Below are positions 15,601 to 24,336 of a stretch of 64,000 nucleotides of DNA, piece after piece (position 1 is the first letter of the stretch; each line of letters opens with the position of its first letter). Origin of the DNA: Alkalibacter saccharofermentans DSM 14828 (lineage in GTDB: Bacteria > Bacillota > Clostridia > Eubacteriales > Alkalibacteraceae); assembly GCF_900128885.1 (NCBI RefSeq), contig NZ_FQTU01000013.1, positions 7,703-71,702 of the forward strand, written 5' to 3'. The notes under the pieces are model-generated. The model was given only the letters and a program-made list of their open reading frames with translations, searched no databases and was not told the origin of the DNA. A program made the translations under genes and the position numbers.

Positions 15601-15957
15601 TTATTTGTTTCCTTTTTTACTTCTGGATCTGTGGTATTTAAGGTCGATAAGCATAATTATCTCTTCCCTGTCTTCGTGAGACAATCCCCGGAATAGATCC
15701 AGCATGCTTTTTTCGGTTTGGCCTAGGGCTATGGTGGTCACATTTTCATCGCCGGTTAGGAGCCACTCCATCGATACAGTAAATACTTTTGAAAGCTTAT
15801 ACAGTGCTTTGGTGTCCGGGACTCTGTTGCCGCTGATGTAATTGCTCATGGCATTTTTGGATATCCCGGCAGCGTAGCAAACATCCACTTGCTTTAATTT
15901 ATTTTTTTTAAGTAACTGGCGGAGTCTTTCTCCTACGCCGGAAAATTCGTTGTTCAT
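15601..15957 (-). CDS. XRE-family transcriptional regulator
   Basis: A 118-residue regulator. The N-terminal helix-turn-helix (about residues 8-65) reads LRQLLKKNKLKQVDVCYAAGISKNAMSNYISGNRVPDTKALYKL in overlapping helices, typical of the Cro/CI group. The C-terminal 45 residues are a short basic-ended tail (LSHEDREEIIMLIDLKYH), probably for dimerisation. It is divergent from the small HTH protein at 16206, and a dyad symmetry lies over the promoter between them. This arrangement resembles a phage-type repressor pair, although no phage genes are near. Confidence 0.88.
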   Translation of the reverse strand: MNNEFSGVGERLRQLLKKNKLKQVDVCYAAGISKNAMSNYISGNRVPDTKALYKLSKVFTVSMEWLLTGDENVTTIALGQTEKSMLDLFRGLSHEDREEIIMLIDLKYHRSRSKKGNK

Positions 15958-15990
15958 CTAATTACCTCCCAGGATAGTCATGCTTTATCG

Positions 15991-16037
15991 CTTGTGAGAA
16001 CGAAATAATTGACACGTTCACAAGTGTAGGATAAAAT
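15991..16037 (+). promoter_or_regulatory. Rightward promoter overlapped by an inverted-repeat operator
   Basis: CTTGTGAGAACG (15991-16002) and CGTTCACAAG (16015-16024) are inverted half-sites. Between and beyond them lie TTGACA (16009-16014), a 17-bp spacer and TAAAAT (16032-16037), reading toward the small HTH gene. A repressor on the dyad would cover the -35 element. The divergent XRE protein is the obvious candidate (inference). Confidence 0.65.
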
Positions 16038-16205
16038 GAAAGCATTGAAACCTATCTATTATCTATCATTTTATCACATTTTATTAAAAATGATAGCTCA
16101 AATATTTTCGTGAAAAACAGAAGGAAAGTTGCATTTTTTTATGTGTGGGTATAGAAAAGACAAAAGGGGTATATGTAACGTATAGTCAATAAGGGGGGAT
16201 GTTTT

Positions 16206-16400
16206 ATGGCGGAACAAAAATTGACTCCGTTTGGTATTGAAGTAAAAAAGAGGCTTATTGAACTGGGAAAGACTCAAAATGAGCTTGCCAGTGAAGTAGG
16301 TACAAGCAAGGTTTATTTGAGCATGATACTATACGGAAAAAGATCAGGGGAAAAATATCTTCCGCTGATCAAAGATGTGTTGGACATCTGGTCTAAATGA
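16206..16400 (+). CDS. Small helix-turn-helix protein, 64 aa
   Basis: A 64-residue protein consisting of little more than one XRE-like helix-turn-helix: FGIEVKKRLIELGKTQNELA followed by SEVGTSKVYLSMILYGKRSGEKYL. Proteins of this size and sequence type are often seen in prophages and integrated elements as accessory DNA-binding proteins. It has a strong GGGGGG ribosome site. It faces the 118-aa regulator across the operator at 15991-16024 and runs into the convergent 79-aa gene. Confidence 0.8.
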   Translation: MAEQKLTPFGIEVKKRLIELGKTQNELASEVGTSKVYLSMILYGKRSGEKYLPLIKDVLDIWSK

Positions 16401-16403
16401 TTC

Positions 16404-16643
16404 TTACAAAAGCTTTTTAAAAACGATTTTATTGAAGCCGAGCTCATCGATAACTTCTATTTCATAACGATCAAGGCTGTTGAGGCAAATGCTTTTGCCG
16501 ACACGTTCTTTTAGCCTGTTTTTGATATGTTCAAAATCGCTCCTGTCGTTGCTTACGAGGGTATACACAATCTTATTTTCAAATTCTTCTATCGTAAATG
16601 CGTCATATTTGCCGCTGATCATACTTATTATACTATCAAACAT
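16404..16643 (-). CDS. Hypothetical protein, 79 aa
   Basis: Not recognised. A short mixed-charge protein (MFDSIISMISGKYDAFTIEE onward), with alternating strand-like and helical stretches and no membrane span or cysteine pair. The open frame extends upstream to a TTG at 16655, but that codon lies just before the GGAGG ribosome site. The ATG at 16643, 6 nt downstream of GGAGG, is the better start. It converges on the small HTH gene with only 3 bp between stops. Confidence 0.6.
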   Translation of the reverse strand: MFDSIISMISGKYDAFTIEEFENKIVYTLVSNDRSDFEHIKNRLKERVGKSICLNSLDRYEIEVIDELGFNKIVFKKLL

Positions 16644-16708
16644 GGAAACCTCCAAAAGGAATTATGTACTTCATTATACCACAAATGAATTGAATCTTAA
16701 AATGCCAT

Positions 16709-16747
16709 CCTGTAAAATTGTCATCTCTTTTATGACAGTTTTGCAGG
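16709..16747. promoter_or_regulatory. Large inverted repeat upstream of the mannitol operon, candidate MtlR operator
   Basis: CCTGTAAAATTGTCAT (16709-16724) and ATGACAGTTTTGCAGG (16732-16747) are inverted repeats matching at 14 of 16 positions, with a 7-bp centre. The inner TGTCAT/ATGACA arms resemble the TTGTCA-type half-sites known for MtlR activators. It lies 33 bp upstream of the TATAAT at 16780-16785, whose -35 region is poor. This suits an activator-dependent promoter (inference). Confidence 0.7.
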
Positions 16748-16818
16748 AACTTTTGATTATATGGTTATTTACCCGGTGATATAATTCAGTTAAAGAAAAA
16801 CTTTAGGAGGTATAAACT

Positions 16819-18228
16819 ATGAATGACAATGTCGAAAACAGATCCGGAATGTCGGTAAAGATTCAGAGCTTTGGAAGATTCTTAAGCGGAATGATCATGC
16901 CGAATATTGGAGCATTTATTGCTTGGGGACTTATAACAGCACTTTTCATACCAACAGGATGGTGGCCAAACGAAACCTTTGCAGAATTGGTAGGCCCTAT
17001 GATTATATATCTTCTTCCTATTATGATAGGCTATACAGGAGGAAAGATGGTCCATGACGTAAGAGGCGGGGTAGTAGGCGCTGCAGCGACAATGGGTGTA
17101 ATCGTTGGAGCAGATATCCCCATGTTCTTGGGAGCTATGCTGATGGGACCTCTTGCAGGGTATGGTATCAAGAAAATCGACGGCATGCTTGAAGGAAAAA
17201 TCCCTACAGGATTTGAAATGCTGGTAAATAACTTCTCCGCAGGAATATTCGCGGGAGTAATGGCCCTTCTAGGACTTATAGGAATAGGACCAGCTGTTCT
17301 GGGGCTAAACAGAGCACTGGCTGCAGGAGTAGAGGCAATCGTAAACGCAGGACTCTTGCCCCTTGCAAACATATTCATCGAACCTGCAAAAGTATTGTTT
17401 TTGAACAACGCCATAAACCACGGAGTACTTGGACCAATAGGAATCGAGCAGTCTGCAGAACTTGGGAAGTCCATATTTTTCCTACTTGAGACAAATCCGG
17501 GTCCAGGCCTTGGAATTCTTCTAGCGTACTGGTTTGCAGGTAAAGGCAATGCTAAGCAGTCTGCGCCAGGAGCGATGATAATTCACTTCCTTGGAGGAAT
17601 ACATGAAATTTACTTCCCATATATATTGATGAACCCAAAATTGATACTAGCGGCTATCGGCGGAGGTGTAAGTGCAGTATTTACATTCACCATATTTGGT
17701 TCAGGACTTGTAGCAACACCTTCACCAGGAAGCATATTTGCATACATGGCTATGACGCCTAGGGGTGATCATTTAGGAGTTTTGGCTGGCGTGTTGGTAG
17801 GTACCGTGGTGTCATTCCTTATTGCTTCGGCTCTTCTAAAAAGCGGCAAGAAGCCTGATGAAGAAGATCTTCAAAAAGCAACAGAAAAGATGGAAAGCCT
17901 CAAAGGCAAAAAAAGCAGCGTGTCACAATTTGTTAAAAAAGAAGCTTCAGAAGTGAAGAAAGTAGTGTTTGCCTGCGATGCCGGTATGGGATCAAGTGCC
18001 ATGGGAGCATCTCTACTAAGTAAAAAGTTTAAAAGCGCAGGACTAGATATAGAGGTGACTAATGTCGCAGTAAACGAGATACCACAGGATGTAGACATAG
18101 TGATTACCCAAAAATCCTTAACGGACAGAGCTAGGCAAATAGCTCCAAATGCAGAACACGTATCTGTTGATAACTTCCTTGGAAGTCCGAAATATGACGA
18201 ATTGACTGAAAGGCTATCGGGGGAATAG
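16819..18228 (+). CDS. mtlA: PTS mannitol-specific EIICB component
   Basis: Membrane permease that imports mannitol and phosphorylates it to mannitol 1-phosphate. The 469-residue protein has an EIIC domain of about eight spans (residues 15-345) with the family GGIHEIYFPYILMNPKLILA motif. A charged linker follows, then a cytosolic EIIB domain with phosphocysteine in FACDAGMGSSAMG (Cys about 386). The EIIA part is separate (mtlF), as in most Firmicutes. It is first in the mtlA-mtlR-mtlF-mtlD operon, behind the inverted-repeat operator; AGGAGG precedes the ATG. Confidence 0.95.
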   Translation: MNDNVENRSGMSVKIQSFGRFLSGMIMPNIGAFIAWGLITALFIPTGWWPNETFAELVGPMIIYLLPIMIGYTGGKMVHDVRGGVVGAAATMGVIVGADIPMFLGAMLMGPLAGYGIKKIDGMLEGKIPTGFEMLVNNFSAGIFAGVMALLGLIGIGPAVLGLNRALAAGVEAIVNAGLLPLANIFIEPAKVLFLNNAINHGVLGPIGIEQSAELGKSIFFLLETNPGPGLGILLAYWFAGKGNAKQSAPGAMIIHFLGGIHEIYFPYILMNPKLILAAIGGGVSAVFTFTIFGSGLVATPSPGSIFAYMAMTPRGDHLGVLAGVLVGTVVSFLIASALLKSGKKPDEEDLQKATEKMESLKGKKSSVSQFVKKEASEVKKVVFACDAGMGSSAMGASLLSKKFKSAGLDIEVTNVAVNEIPQDVDIVITQKSLTDRARQIAPNAEHVSVDNFLGSPKYDELTERLSGE

Positions 18229-18354
18229 TAGGAACGAAGCATAACTAGAGAGATAGTGCGAAAAATACGCGCTATCTCCTTTTTAAAAGATAAAAAGAGA
18301 AATTATGGGTATAACATAGTTAAGCCCGCCTCTTCGAAATGGAGGTGATATTTA

Positions 18355-20487
18355 TTGAAGATTAATTCCAGACAGCTTCAAGTGCTTCGATACATTTTAG
18401 ACAACAAGACTCAAGCGTCAAATGAAATAGCGGATAAATTGGATATACACCCAAGGACACTATACAGGGACTTAAATAAAATTACTAGCTGGATTGAAGA
18501 GAACCAGGTTTTGCCAAAGGGAAGAATAAGTGCGGGTTTTGAAACTCTTTGGGAAGGCGATGCCAGAAAGAAAGTAGAAGATTTGATAGAGCAGGATTTG
18601 GGGACCACCAAGTATGACCCTGAAAAAAGGCGTTTCATAATACTATCAGAGCTTTTATTAAGCAGCGAACCGGTGAAGATTTTTTATCTGGCTGACAAGC
18701 TAAATGTAACAGAAAATACGGTCATATCGGATTTGGATAAGGTGGAGGTATTTCTAAAGGATTACTGTCTTGAACTTGTAAGAAAACCTGGACTTGGATT
18801 GTACGTGAAAGGGGATGAAAAGCGGATTCGTAATGCGATAATGAATATTTTTTACCAAGGGCTAGATCTCAAGGACGTAAGAGAGCTTATAAAGAAAAAG
18901 ATTACAGAAACATCCAGTGAAAAGGCTCATGTCAATATAGCAGATAGGCTTTTAGGACTTGTGGAAGAAGAGACTATAATCCGTGTTGAAGAGGTTATTA
19001 GAAGCATGGAAAAGGAACTAGGAGAGAAGCTTACCGATGATGCCTACATAGGCCTTTTGATACACACGATTTTAGCAATTTCAAGGCTAAAAAGCGGCGA
19101 TACCATTAAAGTCTCAGAGGAAGTCTTAAGCAACTTGAGACCAACGCCTGAATTTGAAGTAGCCCAAAAAGCCGGAGCAAAGCTGGGAAAAGAGTTCGGA
19201 ATAAAGATACCGATAGATGAAGTCGCATATATAACTATGCATCTGAGAGGCGCGAAAGTAAGCATTGAGAGGCTGCCTACAGAAAAAGGGACATATCTTA
19301 AATATGATGTGACAGGCATCGTCAACCGTATGCTCAAGAAAGCTGCAGAACTAACAGGGATAGAGTTTAATAACGACAAGGATTTATATATGGGGCTTTT
19401 AATTCACTTAAAACCGGCAATAACCCGACTGGAACTTAATATGCCCATAAGAAACCCATTGTTGGAGGCGATAAAAAAGCAATATAAAGATCTCTTCGAT
19501 CTAAGTCAGACCATATTAAAGGTCTTGGAAGACGAAATAGGGTGTGAAATCCCTGAGGAAGAGACTGGATTTGTAGCCATGCATCTTGGAGCCTATCTTG
19601 AAAGAAAAAAGTCTGCAAAAAAAGAACGGGTGCACATATTGGTGGTTTGCCCAAGCGGGCTGGGTACTTCTAGGTTATTAAGCTCCAAGCTCATCAAGGA
19701 GGTTGGAGAAATAGAGGTGGTTGGACATACGGCGATAGAAGAGACAGAAGATTTTTTGGCAGAGCATCCAGGCGTCGATTTAGTAGTCTCCACTATCAAT
19801 CTGGGAGAAAGAAGTTTTGACTACATCGTCGTGAACCCCCTATTGACAGGGGAAGATGTTATGGCTTTAAAGAAAAGGATCGGAATCGTCGGCATTGACG
19901 ATTACAACGTAGATATTAAAAGCCAGGACCAAGTGAATTCATACGGGAAAAAACAGACTTTCGACATGGTAAAGCTAAAAAGGTATATTGAGGCGTCGGA
20001 GAAACTGAATAGGGATTTTTTCTTAAAAGAAAAGATAACTATAAACAACAGGGATGAACTACTGAAATATATAGCTAGGTACGTTTCAGGTCAAGACAGA
20101 GCCAGAGTAGAGAAGCTCTTTGAAGATATCAAGCGTAGGGAAGATCTTATGGGTACGGCCATCAAATCAAAAAACCTGGCATTGGTGCACGCTAAAAGCG
20201 AGTCTGTGGATGAAGTCATCGCAGGTGTATTCAGAACGAAATCACCTGTTGCATTTACTGATGCAGAAGGAAACAAAGAACTAGTTGATACGGTGTTGAT
20301 GCTACTTATGGGATGTGACACTCCTAGAGAGCACAAAGAGATGCTTAGTCAGCTTAGCGCAATGATAGTGGAGGCAGAAGACTTTATACCAATGCTGAGA
20401 ATTGGAGATGAAGAGGAAATTAAGGAAGTAGTCATGATCAGTTTTAATCAGTTCATTCAAAACTATATAAAAAATTGTAAAGTCTAA
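18355..20487 (+). CDS. mtlR: MtlR-type PRD transcriptional activator
   Basis: Phosphorylation-controlled activator of mannitol genes, 710 residues. Domains in order: DNA-binding HTH regions (about 5-140), PRD1 (about 200-300, with VAYITMHLRGAK), PRD2 (about 310-415, with TGFVAMHLGAYLER), a Gat-type EIIB domain (about 420-500, VVCPSGLGTSRLL with the reactive Cys) and an EIIA-like domain (about 560-705, with LVHAKSESVDEVIAG). In known MtlR proteins PRD2 phosphorylation by HPr activates and EIIB/EIIA phosphorylation by the mannitol PTS inhibits. The start is TTG 18355, placed after GGAGGTGA. It lies between mtlA and mtlF, so it is induced with its own targets. Confidence 0.94.
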   Translation: MKINSRQLQVLRYILDNKTQASNEIADKLDIHPRTLYRDLNKITSWIEENQVLPKGRISAGFETLWEGDARKKVEDLIEQDLGTTKYDPEKRRFIILSELLLSSEPVKIFYLADKLNVTENTVISDLDKVEVFLKDYCLELVRKPGLGLYVKGDEKRIRNAIMNIFYQGLDLKDVRELIKKKITETSSEKAHVNIADRLLGLVEEETIIRVEEVIRSMEKELGEKLTDDAYIGLLIHTILAISRLKSGDTIKVSEEVLSNLRPTPEFEVAQKAGAKLGKEFGIKIPIDEVAYITMHLRGAKVSIERLPTEKGTYLKYDVTGIVNRMLKKAAELTGIEFNNDKDLYMGLLIHLKPAITRLELNMPIRNPLLEAIKKQYKDLFDLSQTILKVLEDEIGCEIPEEETGFVAMHLGAYLERKKSAKKERVHILVVCPSGLGTSRLLSSKLIKEVGEIEVVGHTAIEETEDFLAEHPGVDLVVSTINLGERSFDYIVVNPLLTGEDVMALKKRIGIVGIDDYNVDIKSQDQVNSYGKKQTFDMVKLKRYIEASEKLNRDFFLKEKITINNRDELLKYIARYVSGQDRARVEKLFEDIKRREDLMGTAIKSKNLALVHAKSESVDEVIAGVFRTKSPVAFTDAEGNKELVDTVLMLLMGCDTPREHKEMLSQLSAMIVEAEDFIPMLRIGDEEEIKEVVMISFNQFIQNYIKNCKV

Positions 20488-20508
20488 TAAGACGCAGGAG
20501 GAAATAAG

Positions 20509-20946
20509 ATGGATATTCTAAAAAAAGAAAACATAATAATGGGAGCTAAGTTGACAAACCAAGACGAAGCTGTTGAATATGCAGGAAAGCTGCTGGTGGA
20601 TTCGGGATATGTTGATGAAAGCTATATCGACCTCATGAAAGAAAGAGAGAAGGTCATGAGCACCTACATGGGCAACGGACTTGCTATACCTCACGGAGTG
20701 GCAAAATCTAGAGAAGGCAATGTGATTAAAAATTCCGGGATAGTTGTAATCCAGGTTCCGGAAGGCGTGGATTTCGGGAATGGCAACAAGGCATACATGG
20801 TCATAGGAATTGCCGGAAAAGACAACCAGCATTTAGACATTCTAGCAAACATAGCCACTATATTCAGTGAAGAAAAAAATGTGGAAGAAATGATAAGCGC
20901 GAAGGATGCGGGTGAAATATACAAAAAATTCACCCAAAGCGTGTGA
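20509..20946 (+). CDS. mtlF: PTS mannitol-specific EIIA component
   Basis: Cytosolic phosphocarrier that takes phosphate from HPr and passes it to the EIIB domain of MtlA. It is 145 residues, the standard length. The active-site histidine lies in YMGNGLAIPHG (His about 62), and the family N-terminus (LKKENIIMGAKLTNQDEAVEYAGKLLV) is clear. It is preceded by AGGAGG and overlaps the last bases before mtlD. Confidence 0.95.
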   Translation: MDILKKENIIMGAKLTNQDEAVEYAGKLLVDSGYVDESYIDLMKEREKVMSTYMGNGLAIPHGVAKSREGNVIKNSGIVVIQVPEGVDFGNGNKAYMVIGIAGKDNQHLDILANIATIFSEEKNVEEMISAKDAGEIYKKFTQSV

Positions 20947-20954
20947 GGTGCCTA

Positions 20955-22109
20955 ATGGGAAAAATTGCAGTGCATTTTGGAGCGGGCAACATCGGCAGAG
21001 GATTCATCGGACTTTTGCTTGCAAAATCCGGTTATGAAGTCTACTTTGTAGATGTAAATGAAAAAATCATAGATGAACTTAACTTAAAAGGCAAATACGA
21101 TGTCATTATCGCAGGGAAGGACGAGGAGACTTTAACTGTTGAAAATGTAGGAGGCATATCCGGAAGAGATGAGGATGCCGTTGTTGAAAAGCTTCTAAAA
21201 GCCGATCTTGTGACTACAGCGGTAGGAGTCAACATACTGCCGGTTATCGCAAAAACAATTGCAAAGGCTATAGAGAAGATGGCTGAATTAAAATCCGTAA
21301 AACGGCTGAACTTCTTGGCATGCGAAAATGCGGTGGGAAACAGCGACATATTAAAAGCGTCAGTATATGAAAACTTGACCGAAGAAGGCAAAAGATATGC
21401 AGATGAAAATTTAGGATTTCCTAATACCACGGTTGACAGAATTGTACCCGAAGCAAAAGAGGATAAACAAGATGTTTTATCTGTAGCGGTGGAACCGTTT
21501 TTTGAATGGAACGTGGAAAAGGAGAAGTTGGTTGGAGACGTGCCTAAAATTGAGGGCATGAATCTAGTTGATAACCTGCCGTCCTATATCGAAAGAAAGC
21601 TGTTTACCTTGAATACCGCTCATGCAGTGACCGCTTATCTCGGGTATCAGAATAATTTGGAGTACGTTCACCAGGCAATCAACGACGGTGAGGTTCGCAA
21701 GATCGTTGTAGCATCCATGGGAGAAGTGGGGCAAGCCCTTGTTAAGAAACATGGATTCGATATGGATGAGCATCAAAAATACATGGAAAAAATAATATCT
21801 AGGTTTGAAAACACGGCTCTCGCGGATCCCGTTGAAAGGGTCGGTAGAGACCCTTTAAGAAAGCTGGGACCTACGGATAGACTGATTGCGCCTGCGAGGA
21901 CGGCCTTAAGCTATGGCATAGTGCCAGAAAATTTGATTGCAGGAATCCTGGCGGCTCTCTCATTTAAGACGCAAAATGACCCGAAATCAATCGAGCTTGA
22001 CAGCATGCTTAAAGAAAAAGGGCTTGAAAAGGTATTGGAAGATGTCTGTGGACTTTCTAAAGAGGAAGAGCTTTTTAAACTGATATTAAAAAAGCATTCA
22101 AAAAGTTAA
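20955..22109 (+). CDS. mtlD: Mannitol-1-phosphate 5-dehydrogenase
   Basis: Oxidises mannitol 1-phosphate to fructose 6-phosphate with NAD, feeding glycolysis. The 384-residue protein has the Rossmann motif AVHFGAGNIGRGFIG at its N-terminus, the FLACENAVGNSD segment and the catalytic-domain YIERKLFTLNTAHAVTAYLG. I prefer the ATG at 20955, directly after GAGGTG, to the GTG at 20943, which would overlap mtlF and precede the ribosome site. It is the last gene of the mannitol operon, followed by a terminator. Confidence 0.95.
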   Translation: MGKIAVHFGAGNIGRGFIGLLLAKSGYEVYFVDVNEKIIDELNLKGKYDVIIAGKDEETLTVENVGGISGRDEDAVVEKLLKADLVTTAVGVNILPVIAKTIAKAIEKMAELKSVKRLNFLACENAVGNSDILKASVYENLTEEGKRYADENLGFPNTTVDRIVPEAKEDKQDVLSVAVEPFFEWNVEKEKLVGDVPKIEGMNLVDNLPSYIERKLFTLNTAHAVTAYLGYQNNLEYVHQAINDGEVRKIVVASMGEVGQALVKKHGFDMDEHQKYMEKIISRFENTALADPVERVGRDPLRKLGPTDRLIAPARTALSYGIVPENLIAGILAALSFKTQNDPKSIELDSMLKEKGLEKVLEDVCGLSKEEELFKLILKKHSKS

Positions 22110-22126
22110 TGTATATTAAGACAAGG

Positions 22127-22155
22127 ACCGGGTTTTATATGAACTCGGTTTTTTG
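22127..22155 (+). terminator. Rho-independent terminator of the mtl operon
   Basis: ACCGGGTT and AACTCGGT form an 8-bp stem (one G-U pair) around TTATATG, followed by six T residues. Confidence 0.8.
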
Positions 22156-22233
22156 TTATGCAAATATTTAGTTTGTGTTAAGCTTTAGGTTTTGCTTTTC
22201 ACCCTATTGTATGAAAGAAAATAGTGTGATATT

Positions 22234-22261
22234 ATATTACCATATTCACTTACGGTAATAT
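22234..22261. promoter_or_regulatory. Inverted-repeat operator before the CoA-disulfide reductase/ars genes
   Basis: ATATTACC (22234-22241) and GGTAATAT (22254-22261) are perfect 8-bp inverted repeats 12 bp apart, running into TATAAT (22259-22264) just upstream of the ribosome site. The position over the -10 element suits a repressor. No ArsR gene lies inside the locus, so the regulator is unknown. Confidence 0.6.
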
Positions 22262-22280
22262 AATGCGAGGAGGAAGCTAA

Positions 22281-23930
22281 ATGAGAATCATAGTAATAGG
22301 AGCGGTTGCAGCAGGGACTTCGGCTGCTGCTAAGGCAAGAAGAAGCGATGAGAGTGCAGAGATAACGATTTATGAAAAAGATGAGTTCATTTCCTACTCA
22401 GGATGTGGAATGCCTTATTTCATAGGTGGTGAGATAGATAACCCAGAGAAGCTGACTCCCAGGGACCCGGCTTTTTTCAAGTCTAAATACAATATTGATG
22501 TTTTGACTAAGCATGAAGTTTTATATCTGAATGGGGAAAATAAAACAGTTAAGGTAAGAAACCTTGTGACTGGAGAAGAGTTTGAAGACTGCTATGACAA
22601 ATTGGTTTTAGCGACAGGAGCATATTCAGTAAAGCCTCCTATAGAGGGAATGGATAAAAACAATACATTTAGTCTTAGAAATATAACCGATATGTACAGG
22701 ATAAAAGAATACTTGGAGGAAAGCGCTCCGTCAAAAGCGACGATAGTAGGCTCGGGTTTTATAGGATTGGAACTTTGTGAGAGCTTTAAGGCTCTAGGTC
22801 TCGAAGTTGCAGTTGTTGAGATGCTAGACCAGGTAACTCCGGGTCTTGATGAAGACATGGCCGGATATGTTGAGGATCACTTGTCTGAAAATGGTGTTGA
22901 AGTTCACACAGGGACATCGGTTAAGGAAATTACCAAGGAGGGTGTAATCTTATCTAGTGGTAAAAAGATAGCTTCTCAGATGATAATCCTGGCAACAGGA
23001 GTCAGGCCCAACACTAAGCTTGCTAAGGAAGCGGGGATACATCTAGGAGATAGCGGAGGAATCAAAGTCGATAAAAAGATGGAAACCAACATAAAGGACA
23101 TATACGCCTGTGGAGATTGCATCGAGCATTATCATGTGATTACGAAAAAACCTATTTATAGACCATTAGGTTCTACTGCGAACAAGACGGGTAGAATCGC
23201 TGGCGAAAATATAACAGGTGGAAATCTGGAATTTAGGGGCATACTTGGCACCGGTATATTTAGGGTTTTTGATCTCGCCGTCGGGCAGACCGGTCTATCG
23301 GAAAAGGAAGCAAAATCAATGGGCTACGACGTGGAAATCAGCCACAATATCAAACCCTCCAGACCGGAATATATGGGAGGCAAGGAGATCGTCATCAAAG
23401 CCATAGCCGACAGGAAGACAGGAAGGGTGCTAGGAGTGCAGGTTATAGGAGAAGATGGCGTGGATAAACGTGTGGACGTATTTGCTACCGCTATAACTTT
23501 TGGAGCAAAAGCTGAGGACCTGTTTCATCTAGATTTAGCATATGCTCCGCCTTACTCTACTACTAAAGACCCGGTAATGTATTCGGGTATGATATTGGAC
23601 AATGCAATAAGTAAAGGTAGGAAGCTTTTGACGGCCACCCAGGTCGACGCGTTGATTAATTCAGGAGATGAATACGTGATCATTGATGCCAGAGTCGAGG
23701 GCCAGTATCAGAAACACCATATACCCACGGCTGTCAATATTCCCCACAACGAGTTAAGGGAAAGACTAGGAGAGGTCGATAAGGAAAAAATAGCAGTTAC
23801 CTATTGCAACAAGGGGGTTACGGGCAATGCAGCTCAAAACATCCTTATATGCAATGGATTTGAAAAGGTATATAGCGTATCGGGAGGTCACAAGACCTAC
23901 AAGAGATACATGGAAAAAAAGAAAAAATAA
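22281..23930 (+). CDS. CoA-disulfide reductase/NADH oxidase-like flavoprotein with C-terminal rhodanese domain
   Basis: A 549-residue FAD- and NAD(P)H-dependent oxidoreductase. The N-terminal FAD site (IVIGAVAAGTSAAAKARR) and the single redox Cys in YSGCGMPYFIGG (about 42) are those of CoA-disulfide reductases. The NAD motif is IVGSGFIGLELCESF, and the FAD-closing motif is DIYACGDC. From about residue 450 a rhodanese domain follows (VIDARVEGQYQKHHIPTAVN) with active Cys about 509 in TYCNKGVTG. Such fusions act on CoA disulfides or per/polysulfides. It lies 21 bp before arsD, so it is probably part of the arsenic operon, perhaps keeping thiols reduced (inference). Confidence 0.92.
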   Translation: MRIIVIGAVAAGTSAAAKARRSDESAEITIYEKDEFISYSGCGMPYFIGGEIDNPEKLTPRDPAFFKSKYNIDVLTKHEVLYLNGENKTVKVRNLVTGEEFEDCYDKLVLATGAYSVKPPIEGMDKNNTFSLRNITDMYRIKEYLEESAPSKATIVGSGFIGLELCESFKALGLEVAVVEMLDQVTPGLDEDMAGYVEDHLSENGVEVHTGTSVKEITKEGVILSSGKKIASQMIILATGVRPNTKLAKEAGIHLGDSGGIKVDKKMETNIKDIYACGDCIEHYHVITKKPIYRPLGSTANKTGRIAGENITGGNLEFRGILGTGIFRVFDLAVGQTGLSEKEAKSMGYDVEISHNIKPSRPEYMGGKEIVIKAIADRKTGRVLGVQVIGEDGVDKRVDVFATAITFGAKAEDLFHLDLAYAPPYSTTKDPVMYSGMILDNAISKGRKLLTATQVDALINSGDEYVIIDARVEGQYQKHHIPTAVNIPHNELRERLGEVDKEKIAVTYCNKGVTGNAAQNILICNGFEKVYSVSGGHKTYKRYMEKKKK

Positions 23931-23951
23931 AGAAAATAAAGAGGTGTCGTT

Positions 23952-24320
23952 ATGAAAAAAATGGAAATATATGAACCGGCAATGTGTTGTCCTACAGGTC
24001 TTTGTGGAGTAAGCGTGGACAAGGAGCTAATAAGAATATCTACAGTGGCTGGCAACTTGGAGAAAAAGGGCTTTCAAATTGAAAGGTTTAACCTTGCGAA
24101 TAATCCTGAAAAATTTGTAGAAAATAAAAGGGTGAATGCCCATATGACGGACAACGGAATAAAGAGCCTCCCGTTGACGTTGATTGATGGAGAGATTATT
24201 AAGACATCCTGCTATCCAACCAATGAAGAAATTGCCCTGGGTCTTGAGGTTGACATAACATCATTGGAAGAGACAAAAACAAATAGCGAGGGATGCTGTC
24301 CGGGAAGCGGATGCTGTTGA
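23952..24320 (+). CDS. arsD: Arsenic metallochaperone ArsD
   Basis: Binds arsenite and antimonite, hands them to ArsA and can act as a weak repressor. The 122-residue protein has the three metal-binding cysteines of the family at the N-terminus (Cys 12, 13 and 18 in AMCCPTGLCG), the SLPLTLIDGEIIKTSCYPTNEEI segment and two vicinal Cys pairs at the C-terminus (CCPGSGCC), as in plasmid R773 ArsD. GAGG ribosome site. It sits 16 bp before arsA. Confidence 0.95.
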   Translation: MKKMEIYEPAMCCPTGLCGVSVDKELIRISTVAGNLEKKGFQIERFNLANNPEKFVENKRVNAHMTDNGIKSLPLTLIDGEIIKTSCYPTNEEIALGLEVDITSLEETKTNSEGCCPGSGCC

Positions 24321-24336
24321 GTGAAAGGAAGAATAT

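Noticed and set aside
17031..17549. 172-codon open frame antisense to mtlA
   Set aside because: It is proline/serine rich, as expected for the complement of a membrane protein gene; mtlA is certain.
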